Shown here piece after piece: positions 12,587 to 22,398 of a DNA stretch of 64,000 nucleotides. A program made the translations under genes and the position numbers. The first letter of the stretch is position 1; each line of letters starts with the position of its first letter. Origin of the DNA: Henricia sp. BOLD:AAB3569 (taxonomy: Eukaryota > Echinodermata > Asteroidea > Spinulosida > Echinasteridae); the NCBI GenBank assembly GCA_037783545.1, contig JBBELK010001671.1:1-64000 (forward strand). The letters are read 5' to 3'. The notes under the pieces were generated by a model, which was not told the origin of the DNA, did no database searches, and saw only the letters and a list, made by a program, of their open reading frames with translations.

Positions 12587-13774
12587 GTGGCTGTCTGTAC
12601 ACACCTCTTTGGGGTACTCCTGAGTTGTGCGCATGCTCAGTCATTCGGACTGTCGTTAACGCACCGCAGTTTGGCTCGGCAATTTGGTCAAAGTGTGGTC
12701 CAAACGTCGGCAAATTTGGAGGTCGAAAAATGTTCCGACGAACTTCAAATTGTGCATGCCCTAAACTCTCTATATTGCGCACTTGTCATAAAAAATTGAC
12801 AGACTTTCGCCGGGAAATGGCAGAGAAATTTCAAAGTTTAGAAAAAACTGGGTTGAGGCTTCCTGACTGCTCTCACGCAAACCGTGGCTGTCTGTACACA
12901 CCTCTTTGGGGTACTCCTGAGTTGTGCGCATGCTCAGTCATTCGGACTGTCGTTAACGCACCGCAGTTTGGGTCGGCAATTTGGTCAAAGTGTGGTCCAA
13001 ACGTCGGCAAATTTGGAGGTCGAAAAATGTTCCGACGAACTTCAAATTTTGCATGCCCTAAACCCTCTATATTGCGCACTTGTCATAAAAAATTGACAGA
13101 CTTTCGCCGGGAAATGGCAGAGAAATTTCAAAGTTTAGAAAAAACTGGGTTGAGGCTTCCTGACTGCTCTCACGCAAACCGTGGCTGTCTGTACACACCT
13201 CTTTGGGGTACTCCTGAGTTGTGCGCATGCTCAGTCATTCGGACTGTCGTTAACGCACCGCAGTTTGGCTCGGCAATTTGGTCAAAGTGTGGTCCAAACG
13301 TCGGCAAATTTGGAGGTCGAAAAATGTTCCGACGAACTTCAAATTGTGCATGCCCTAAACTCTCTATATTGCGCACTTGTCATACAAAATTGACAGACTT
13401 TCGCCGGGAAATGGCAGAGAAATTTTAAAGTTTAGAAAAAACTGGGTTGAGGCTTCCTGACTGCTCTCACGCAAACCGTGGCTGTCTGTACACACCTCTT
13501 TGGGGTACTCCTGAGTTGTGCGCATGCTCAGTCATTCGGACTGTCGTTAACGCACCGCAGTTTGGGTCGGCAATTTGGTCAAAGTGTGGTCCAAACGTCG
13601 GCAAATTTGGAGGTCGAAAAATGTTCCGACGAACTTCAAATTTTGCATGCCCTAAACCCTCTATATTGCGCACTTGTCATAAAAAATTGACAGACTTTCG
13701 CCGGGAAATGGCAGAGAAATTTCAAAGTTTAGAAAAAACTGGGTTGAGGCTTCCTGACTGCTCTCACGCAAACC

Positions 13775-15264
13775 GTGGCTGTCTGTACATACCTCTTTGG
13801 GGTACTCCTGAGTTGTGCGCATGCTCAGTCATTCGGACTGTCGTTAACGCACCGCAGTTTGGCTCGGCAATTTGGTCAAAGTGTGGTCCAAACGTCGGCA
13901 AATTTGGAGGTCGAAAAATGTTCCGACGAACTTCAAATTTTGCATGCCCTAAACTCTCTATATTGCGCACTTGTCATAAAAAATTGACAGACTTTCGCCG
14001 GGAAATGGCAGATAAATTTCAAAGTTTAAAAAAAAAATGGGTTGAGGCTTCCTGACTGCTCTCACGCAAACCGTGGCTGTCTGTACACACCTCTTTGGGG
14101 TACTCCTGAGTTGTGCGCATGCTCAGTCATTCGGACTGTCGTTAACGCACCGCAGTTTGGCTCGGCAATTTGGTCAAAGTGTGGTCCAAACGTCGGCAAA
14201 TCTGGAGGTCGAAAAATGTTCCGACGAACTTCAAATTTTGCATGCCCTAAACTCTATATATTGCGCACTTGTCATAAAAAATTGACAGACTTTCGCCGGG
14301 AAATGGCAGAGAAATTTCAAAGTTTAGAAAAAAACTGGGTTGAGGCTTCCTGACTGCTCTCACGCAAACCGTGGCTGTCTGTACACACCTCTTTGGGGTA
14401 CTCCTGAGTTGTGCGCATGCTCAGTCATTCGGACTGTCGTTAACGCACCGCAGTTTGGCTCGGCAATTTGGTCAAAGTGTGGTCCAAACGTCGGCAAATT
14501 TGGAGGTCGAAAAATGTTCCGACGAACTTCAAATTTTGCATGTCCTAAACTCTCTATATTGCGCACTTGTCATAAAAAAATTGACAGACTTTCGCCTGGA
14601 AATGGCAGAGAAATTTCAAAGTTTAGAAAAAACTGGGTTGAGGATTCCTGACTGCTCTCACGCAAGCCGTGGCTGTCTGTACACACCTCTTTGGGGTACT
14701 CCTGAGTTGTGCGCATGCTCAGTCATTCGGACTGTCGTTAACGCACCGCAGTTTGGCTCGGCAATTTGGTCAAAGTGTGGTCCAAACGTCGGCAAATTTG
14801 GAGGTCGAAAAATGTTCCGACGAACTTCAAACTTTGCATGCCCTAAACTCTCTATATTGCGCACTTGTCATAAAAAATTGACAGACTTTCGCCGGGAAAT
14901 GGCAGAGAAATTTCAAAGTTTAGAAACAAACTGGGTTGAGGCTTCCTGACTGCTCTCACGCAAACCGTGGCTGTCTGTACACACCTCTTTGGGGTACTCC
15001 TGAGTTGTGCGCATGCTCAGTCATTCGGACTGTCGTTAACGCACCGCAGTTTGGCTCGGCAATTTGGTCAAAGTGTGGTCCAAACGTCGGCAAATTTAGA
15101 GGTCGAAAAATGTTCCGACGAACTTCAAATTTTGCATGCCCTAAACTCTCTATATTGCGCACTTGTCATAAAAAATTGACAGACTTTCGCCGGGAAATGG
15201 CAGAGAAATTTCAAAGTTTAGAAACAAACTGGGTTGAGGCTTCCTGACTGCTCTCACGCAAACC
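13775..15264. repeat. Duplicated 5-monomer segment, copy 1 of 2
   Basis: Units 13775, 14073, 14371, 14669 and 14967 match 16454-17943 at a constant 2679-bp offset. I see about seven single-base differences in ~1490 bp. Those private to this copy include TGTACATACC, GCAGATAAA, GCATGTCC, GAGGATTCC, CAAACTTTGC and AATTTAGAGG. All five units are 298 bp. Confidence 0.8.
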
Positions 15265-16453
15265 GTGGCTGTCTGTACACACCTCTTTGGGGTACTCCTG
15301 AGTTGTGCGCATGCTCAGTCATTCGGACTGTCGTTAACGCACCGCAGTTTGGCTCGGCAATTTGGTCAAAGTGTGGTCCAAACGTCGGCAAATTTGGAGG
15401 TCGAAAAATGTTCCGACGAACTTCAAATTGTGCATGCCCTCAACTCTCTATATTGCGCACTTGTCATAAAAAAATTGACAGACTTTCGCCGGGAAATGGC
15501 AGAGAAATTTCAAAGTTTAGAAAAAACTGGGTTGAGGCTTCCTGACTGCTCTCACGCAAACCGTGGCTGTCTGTACACACCTCTTTGGGGTACTCCTGAG
15601 TTGTGCGCATGCTCAGTCATTCGGACTGTCGTTAACGCACCGCAGTTTGGCTCGGCAATTTGGTCAAAGTGTGGTCCAAACGTCGGCAAATTTGGAGGTC
15701 GAAAAATGTTCCGACGAACTTAAAATTGTGCATGCCCTAAACTCTCTATATTGCGCACTTGTCATAAAAAATTGACAGACTTTCGCCGGGAAATGGCAGA
15801 GAAATTTCAAAGTTTAGAAAAAACTGGGTTGAGGCTTCCTGACTGCTCTCACGCAAACCGTGGCTGTCTGTACACACCTCTTTGGGGTACTCCTGAGTTG
15901 TGCGCATGCTCAGTCATTCGGACTGTCGTTAACGCACCGCAGTTTGGCTCGGCAATTTGGTCAAAGTGTGGTCCAAACGTCGGCAAATTTGGAGGTCGAA
16001 AAATGTTCCGACGAACTTCAAATTTTGCATGCCCTAAACCCTCTATATTGCGCACTTGTCATAAAAAATTGACAGACTTTCGCCGGGAAATGGCAGAGAA
16101 ATTTCAAAGTTTAGAAAAAACTGGGTTGAGGCTTCCTGACTGCTCTCACGCAAACCGTGGCTGTCTGTACACACCTCTTTGGGGTACTCCTGAGTTGTGC
16201 GCATGCTCAGTCATTCGGACTGTCGTTAACGCACCGCAGTTTGGCTCGGCAATTTGGTCAAAGTGTGGTCCAAACGTCGGCAAATTTGGAGGTCGAAAAA
16301 TGTTCCGACGAACTTCAAATTGTGCATGCCCTAAACTCTCTATATTGCGCACTTGTCATACAAAATTGACAGACTTTCGCCGGGAAATGTCAGAGAAATT
16401 TCAAAGTTTAGAAAAAACTGGGTTGAGGCTTCCTGACTGCTCTCACGCAAACC

Positions 16454-17943
16454 GTGGCTGTCTGTACACACCTCTTTGGGGTACTCCTGAGTTGTGCGCA
16501 TGCTCAGTCATTCGGACTGTCGTTAACGCACCGCAGTTTGGCTCGGCAATTTGGTCAAAGTGTGGTCCAAACGTCGGCAAATTTGGAGGTCGAAAAATGT
16601 TCCGACGAACTTCAAATTTTGCATGCCCTAAACTCTCTATATTGCGCACTTGTCATAAAAAATTGACAGACTTTCGCCGGGAAATGGCAGAGAAATTTCA
16701 AAGTTTAAAAAAAAAATGGGTTGAGGCTTCCTGACTGCTCTCACGCAAACCGTGGCTGTCTGTACACACCTCTTTGGGGTACTCCTGAGTTGTGCGCATG
16801 CTCAGTCATTCGGACTGTCGTTAACGCACCGCAGTTTGGCTCGGCAATTTGGTCAAAGTGTGGTCCAAACGTCGGCAAATCTGGAGGTCGAAAAATGTTC
16901 CGACGAACTTCAAATTTTGCATGCCCTAAACTCTATATATTGCGCACTTGTCATAAAAAATTGACAGACTTTCGCCGGGAAATGGCAGAGAAATTTCAAA
17001 GTTTAGAAAAAAACTGGGTTGAGGCTTCCTGACTGCTCTCACGCAAACCGTGGCTGTCTGTACACACCTCTTTGGGGTACTCCTGAGTTGTGCGCATGCT
17101 CAGTCATTCGGACTGTCGTTAACGCACCGCAGTTTGGCTCGGCAATTTGGTCAAAGTGTGGTCCAAACGTCGGCAAATTTGGAGGTCGAAAAATGTTCCG
17201 ACGAACTTCAAATTTTGCATGCCCTAAACTCTCTATATTGCGCACTTGTCATAAAAAAATTGACAGACTTTCGCCTGGAAATGGCAGAGACATTTCAAAG
17301 TTTAGAAAAAACTGGGTTGAGGCTTCCTGACTGCTCTCACGCAAGCCGTGGCTGTCTGTACACACCTCTTTGGGGTACTCCTGAGTTGTGCGCATGCTCA
17401 GTCATTCGGACTGTCGTTAACGCACCGCAGTTTGGCTCGGCAATTTGGTCAAAGTGTGGTCCAAACGTCGGCAAATTTGGAGGTCGAAAAATGTTCCGAC
17501 GAACTTCAAATTTTGCATGCCCTAAACTCTCTATATTGCGCACTTGTCATAAAAAATTGACAGACTTTCGCCGGGAAATGGCAGAGAAATTTCAAAGTTT
17601 AGAAACAAACTGGGTTGAGGCTTCCTGACTGCTCTCACGCAAACCGTGGCTGTCTGTACACACCTCTTTGGGGTACTCCTGAGTTGTGCGCATGCTCAGT
17701 CATTCGGACTGTCGTTAACGCACCGCAGTTTGGCTCGGCAATTTGGTCAAAGTGTGGTCCAAACGTCGGCAAATTTGGAGGTCGAAAAATGTTCCGACGA
17801 ACTTCAAATTTTGCATGCCCTAAACTCTCTATATTGCGCACTTGTCATAAAAAATTGACAGACTTTCGCCGGGAAATGGCAGAGAAATTTCAAAGTTTAG
17901 AAACAAACTGGGTTGAGGCTTCCTGACTGCTCTCACGCAAACC
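16454..17943. repeat. Duplicated 5-monomer segment, copy 2 of 2
   Basis: Units 16454, 16752, 17050, 17348 and 17646 repeat 13775-15264 with the same A10 tract, AATCTGG/TATATA, CGCCTGG/CAAGCCG and GAAACAAAC markers. The private change is GAGACATTTC at about 17290. This copy is closer to consensus than copy 1. Confidence 0.8.
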
Positions 17944-20360
17944 GTGGCTGTCTGTACACACCTCTTTGGGGTACTCCTGAGTTGTGCGCATGCTCAGTCA
18001 TTCGGACTGTCGTTAACGCACCGCAGTTTGGCTCGGCAATTTGGTCAAAGTGTGGTCCAAACGTCGGCAAATTTGGAGGTAGAAAAATGTTCCGACGAAC
18101 TTCAAATTTTGCATGCCCTAAACTCTCTATATTGCGCACTTGTCATAAAAAATTGACAGACTTTCGCCGGGAAATGGCAGAGAAATTTCAAAGTTTAGAA
18201 AAAACTGGGTTGAGGCTTCCTGACTGCTCTCACGCAAACCGTGGCTGTCTGTACACACCTCTTTGGGGTACTCCTGAGTTGTGCGCATGCTCAGTCATTC
18301 GGACTGTCGTTAACGCACCGCAGTTTGGCTCGGCAATTTGGTCAAAGTGTGGTCCAAACGTCGGCAAATTTGGAGGTCGAAAAATGTTCCGACGAACTTC
18401 AAATTTTGCATGCCCTAAACTCTCTATATTGCGCACTTGTCATAAAAAATTGACAGACTTTCGCGGGGAAATGGCAGAGAAATTTCAAAGTTTAGAAAAA
18501 ACTGGGTTGAGGCTTCCTGACTGCTCTCACGCAAACCGTGGCTGTCTGTACACACCTCTTTGGGGTACTCCTGAGTTGTGCGCATGCTCAGTCATTCGGA
18601 CTGTCGTTAACGCACCGCAGTTTGGCTCGGCAATTTGGTCAAAGTGTGGTCCAAACGTCGGCAAATTTGGAGGTCGAAAAATGTTCCGACGAACTTCAAA
18701 TTGTGCATGCCCTCAACTCTCTATATTGCGCACTTGTCATAAAAAATTGACAGACTTTCGCCAGGAAATGGCAGAGAAATTTCAAAGTTTAGAAAAAACT
18801 GGGTTGAGGCTTCCTGACTGCTCTCACGCAAACCGTGGCTGTCTGTACACACCTCTTTGGGGTACTCCTGAGTTGTGCGCATGCTCAGTCATTCGGACTG
18901 TCGTTAACGCACCGCAGTTTGGCTCGGCAATTTGGTCAAAGTGTGGTCCAAACGTCGGCAAATTTGGAGGTCGAAAAATGTTCCGACGAACTTCAAATTT
19001 TGCATGCCCTAAACCCTCTATATTGCGCACTTGTCATAAAAAATTGACAGACTTTCGCCGGGAAATGGCAGAGAAATTTCAAAGTTTAGAAAAAACTGGG
19101 TTGAGGCTTCCTGACTGCTCTCACGCAAACCGTGGCTGTCTGTACACACCTCTTTGGGGTACTCCTGAGTTGTGCGCATGCTCAGTCATTCGGACTGTCG
19201 TTAACGCACCGCAGTTTGGCTCGGCAATTTGGTCAAAGTGTGGTCCAAACGTCGGCAAATTTGGAGGTCGAAAAATGTTCCGACGAACTTCAAATTTTGC
19301 ATGCCCTAAACTCTCTATATTGCGCACTTGTCATAAAAAATTGACAGACTTTCGCCGGGAAATGGCAGAGAAATTTCAAAGTTTAGAAAAAACTGGGTTG
19401 AGGCTTCCTGACTGCTCTCACGCAAACCGTGGCTGTCTGTACACACCTCTTTGGGGTACTCCTGAGTTGTGCGCATGCTCAGTCATTCGGACTGTCGTTA
19501 ACGCACCGCAGTTTGGCTCGGCAATTTGGTCAAAGTGTGGTCCAAACGTCGGCAAATTTGGAGGTCGAAAAATGTTCCGACGAACTTCAAATTTTGCATG
19601 CCCTAAACTCTCTATATTGCGCACTTGTCATAAAAAATTGACAGACTTTCGCCGGGAAATGGCAGAGAAATTTCAAAGTTTAGAAAAAACTGGGTTGAGG
19701 CTTCCTGACTGCTCTCACGCAAACCGTGGCTGTCTGTACACACCTCTTTGGGGTACTCCTGAGTTGTGCGCATGCTCAGTCATTCGGACTGTCGTTAACG
19801 CACCGCAGTTTGGCTCGGCAATTTGGTCAAAGTGTGGTCCAAACGTCGGCAAATTTGGAGGTCGAAAAATGTTCCGACGAACTTCAAATTTTGCATGCCC
19901 TAAACTCTCTATATTGCGCACTTGTCATAAAAAATTAACAGACTTTCGCCGGGAAATGGCAGAGAAATTTCAAAGTTTAGAAAAAACTGGGTTGAGGCTT
20001 CCTGACTGCTCTCACGCAAACCGTGGCTGTCTGTACACACCTCTTTGGGGTACTCCTGAGTTGTGCGCATGCTCAGCCATTCGGACTGTCGTTAACGCAC
20101 CGCAGTTTGGCTCGGCAATTTGGTCAAAGTGTGGTCCGAACGTCGGTAAATTTGGAGGTCGAAAAATGTTCCGACGAACTTCAAATTGTGCATGCCCTAA
20201 ACTCTCTATATTGCGCACTTGTCATAAAAAATTGACAGACTTTCGCCGGGAAATGGCAGAGAAATTTCAAAGTTTAGAAAAAACTGGGTTGAGGCTTCCT
20301 GACTGCTCTCACGCAAACCGTGGCTGTCTGTACACACCTCTTTGGGGTACTCCTGAGTTG

Positions 20361-20372
20361 TGCGCATGCTCA
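20361..20372 (+). promoter_or_regulatory. NRF-1-like TGCGCATGCTCA, one per monomer
   Basis: The 12-mer matches the animal NRF-1/alpha-Pal consensus YGCGCAYGCGCR at 11 of 12 positions, with T for G at position 10. It lies at the centre of a CTGAG-N11-CTCAG dyad (20353-20373). It is present in nearly all 215 monomers. It is altered in a few: GCATGTTC in units 25668, 27154, 30720 and 32207; GCGAATGC in 36961, 39337 and 42011. Binding is an inference. If the host is not an animal the resemblance is probably meaningless. Confidence 0.3.
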
Positions 20373-20386
20373 GTCATTCGGACTGT

Positions 20387-20394
20387 CGTTAACG
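20387..20394. other. CGTTAACG palindrome (single HpaI site per monomer)
   Basis: A perfect 8-bp palindrome containing GTTAAC, found once per reference monomer. A complete HpaI digest should therefore collapse the array to a ~297-bp band. It is lost in unit 35179 (GTCGTTTACGC). Confidence 0.85.
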
Positions 20395-20516
20395 CACCGC
20401 AGTTTGGCTCGGCAATTTGGTCAAAGTGTGGTCCAAACGTCGGCAAATTTGGAGGTCGAAAAATGTTCCGACGAACTTCAAATTTTGCATGCCCTAAACT
20501 CTCTATATTGCGCACT

Positions 20517-20534
20517 TGTCATAAAAAATTGACA
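20517..20534. other. TGTCA-TAAAAAAT-TGACA inverted repeat with A-tract spacer
   Basis: Perfect 5-bp arms flank an 8-bp spacer made of A6 bounded by T. Across the array this spacer is the main length-variable site: A6, A7, CATAACAAA, CATACAAAA, and A7 with loss of one T. It is responsible for many of the 298-bp units. TGACAG half-sites resemble TALE-homeodomain targets, but that is speculative. The arms themselves are mostly conserved; AAAATGGACAG variants break the right arm. Confidence 0.6.
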
Positions 20535-20537
20535 GAC

Positions 20538-20550
20538 TTTCGCCGGGAAA
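20538..20550. other. Imperfect palindrome TTTCGCCGGGAAA
   Basis: 13 bp, equal to its reverse complement at 10 positions. The minus strand reads TTTCCCGGCGAAA, which fits a loose E2F-type TTTSSCGS pattern. Variants TTCGTCGGG, TTCACCGGG, CGCCTGG and CGCCGAG hit this element in separate HOR blocks. Functional meaning is unproven. Confidence 0.3.
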
Positions 20551-22398
20551 TGGCAGAGAAATTTCAAAGTTTAGAAAAAACTGGGTTGAGGCTTCCTGAC
20601 TGCTCTCACGCAAACCGTGGCTGTCTGTACACACCTCTTTGGGGTACTCCTGAGTTGTGCGCATGCTCAGTCATTCGGACTGTCGTTAACGCACCGCAGT
20701 TTGGCTCGGCAATTTGGTCAAAGTGTGGTCCAAACGTCGGCAAATTTGGAGGTCGAAAAATGTTCCGACGAACTTCAAATTTTGCATGCCCTAAACTCTC
20801 TATATTGCGCACTTGTCATAAAAAATTGACAGACTTTCGCCGGGAAATGGCAGAGAAATTTCAAAGTTTAGAAAAAACTGGGTTGAGGCTTCCTGACTGC
20901 TCTCACGCAAACCGTGGCTGTCTGTACACACCTCTTTGGGGTACTCCTGAGTTGTGCGCATGCTCAGTCATTCGGACTGTCGTTAACGCACCGCAGTTTG
21001 GCTCGGCAATTTGGTCAAAGTGTGGTCCAAACGTCGGCAAATTTGGAGGTCGAAAAATGTTCCGACGAACTTCAAATTTTGCATGCCCTAAACTCTCTAT
21101 ATTGCGCACTTGTCATAAAAAATTAACAGACTTTCGCCGGGAAATGGCAGAGAAATTTCAAAGTTTAGAAAAAACTGGGTTGAGGCTTCCTGACTGCTCT
21201 CACGCAAACCGTGGCTGTCTGTACACACCTCTTTGGGGTACTCCTGAGTTGTGCGCATGCTCAGCCATTCGGACTGTCGTTAACGCACCGCAGTTTGGCT
21301 CGGCAATTTGGTCAAAGTGTGGTCCGAACGTCGGTAAATTTGGAGGTCGAAAAATGTTCCGACGAACTTCAAATTGTGCATGCCCTAAACTCTCTATATT
21401 GCGCACTTGTCATAAAAAATTGACAGACTTTCGCCGGGAAATGGCAGAGAAATTTCAAAGTTTAGAAAAAACTGGGTTGAGGCTTCCTGACTGCTCTCAC
21501 GCAAACCGTGGCTGTCTGTACACACCTCTTTGGGGTACTCCTGAGTTGTGCGCATGCTCAGTCATTCGGACTGTCGTTAACGCACCGCAGTTTGGCTCGG
21601 CAATTTGGTCAAAGTGTGGTCCAAACGTCGGCAAATTTGGAGGTCGAAAAATGTTCCGACGAACTTCAAATTTTGCATGCCCTAAACTCTCTATATTGCG
21701 CACTTGTCATAAAAAATTGACAGACTTTCGCCGGGAAATGGCAGAGAAATTTCAAAGTTTAGAAAAAACTGGGTTGAGGCTTCCTGACTGCTCTCACGCA
21801 AACCGTGGCTGTCTGTACACACCTCTTTGGGGTACTCCTGAGTTGTGCGCATGCTCAGTCATTCGGACTGTCGTTAACGCACCGCAGTTTGGCTCGGCAA
21901 TTTGGTCAAAGTGTGGTCCAAACGTCGGCAAATTTGGAGGTCGAAAAATGTTCCGACGAACTTCAAATTTTGCATGCCCTAAACTCTCTATATTGCGCAC
22001 TTGTCATAAAAAATTAACAGACTTTCGCCGGGAAATGGCAGAGAAATTTCAAAGTTTAGAAAAAACTGGGTTGAGGCTTCCTGACTGCTCTCACGCAAAC
22101 CGTGGCTGTCTGTACACACCTCTTTGGGGTACTCCTGAGTTGTGCGCATGCTCAGCCATTCGGACTGTCGTTAACGCACCGCAGTTTGGCTCGGCAATTT
22201 GGTCAAAGTGTGGTCCGAACGTCGGTAAATTTGGAGGTCGAAAAATGTTCCGACGAACTTCAAATTGTGCATGCCCTAAACTCTCTATATTGCGCACTTG
22301 TCATAAAAAATTGACAGACTTTCGCCGGGAAATGGCAGAGAAATTTCAAAGTTTAGAAAAAACTGGGTTGAGGCTTCCTGACTGCTCTCACGCAAACC

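Larger units (their letters stand above)
12587..19131. repeat. 9/10-monomer HOR domain (offset 2679 bp)
   Basis: Unit starts run from 12587 to 18835 (22 monomers). Marker order in copy 1: AAACCCTCT (12884), AATTGTGC with CATACAAAA (13181), AAACCCTCT (13478), an A10 tract before TGGG (13775), AATCTGG with CTCTATATATT (14073), CGCCTGG followed by CAAGCCG (14371), GAAACAAAC (14669 and 14967), AATTGTGC with CCTCAACTC (15265). Copy 2 repeats this at 15860, 16157, 16454, 16752, 17050, 17348, 17646 and 18538. The offset is 2976 bp for the early markers, exactly 2679 bp from 13775 to 15264, and 3273 bp at the end. One monomer was therefore gained or lost on one side, and two (17944, 18241) added on the other. 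12884 and 13478 share TTTGGGTCGG and form a 594-bp dimer. Confidence 0.85.
20320..20616 (+). repeat. Reference (consensus-like) monomer, 297 bp
   Basis: This unit carries none of the diagnostic variants and serves as a reference for relative positions (rel 1 = 20320). Layout: rel 1-33 GTGGCTGTCTG segment with a TGTACA; rel 34-54 CTGAG/CTCAG dyad around TGCGCATGC; rel 68-75 CGTTAACG palindrome; rel 92-131 two short related copies of GGCAATTTGG / GGCAAATTTGG; rel 140-144 A5; rel 146-157 GTTC-CGAC-GAAC dyad; rel 168-173 second GCATGC; rel 198-215 TGTCA-N8-TGACA inverted repeat around A6; rel 219-231 imperfect palindrome TTTCGCCGGGAAA; rel 240-253 AAATTTCAAAGTTT; rel 256-261 A6; rel 262-297 GC-richer tail. 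Composition is G 70, C 68, with 16 CpG. The phase point is arbitrary; the true unit boundary cannot be defined from an endless array. I see no convincing internal half-monomer duplication. Confidence 0.9.
19132..22398. repeat. Near-consensus monomers with a 4-mer then 3-mer HOR
   Basis: Units 19132, 19429, 19726, 20023, 20320, 20617, 20914, 21211, 21508, 21805 and 22102. A distinctive pair recurs: AAATTAACAG in one monomer (about 19935, 21123, 22013), followed by a monomer with CAGCCATTCGG, GTCCGAACGTCGGTAAA and AATTGTGC (20023, 21211, 22102). The spacing is 1188 bp (four monomers), then 891 bp (three). One plain monomer was lost or gained between copies. The remaining units are indistinguishable from the reference by eye. 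Confidence 0.85.

Noticed and set aside
20405-20463. Pol III A/B boxes or tRNA/5S-derived origin
   Set aside because: TGGCTCGGC and GGTCGAAAAA resemble A and B boxes only weakly, with several mismatches at conserved bases. No cloverleaf or 5S similarity is seen.
20530-20553. Bacterial promoter (TTGACA-like -35)
   Set aside because: TTGACA occurs in most monomers but no TATAAT-like -10 element lies 16-18 bp downstream, and the array is not bacterial in character.
20320-20616. CENP-B box
   Set aside because: No match to TTCG-N4-A-N2-CGGG on either strand. The closest are TTCGCCGGG, with wrong spacing, and TTCGAAAAATG in V monomers, which lacks the CGGG half.
20320-20616. Hammerhead ribozyme, common in some satellites
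   Set aside because: The CTGANGA core is absent from both strands; only CTGAG and CTGAC contexts occur, so the catalytic core cannot form.
20320-20616. Monomer as an ancient dimer of ~148 bp
   Set aside because: The halves share only short motifs (two GCATGC, two TGCGCA, GGCAATTTGG/GGCAAATTTGG at 31 bp). Nothing aligns at half-unit spacing.
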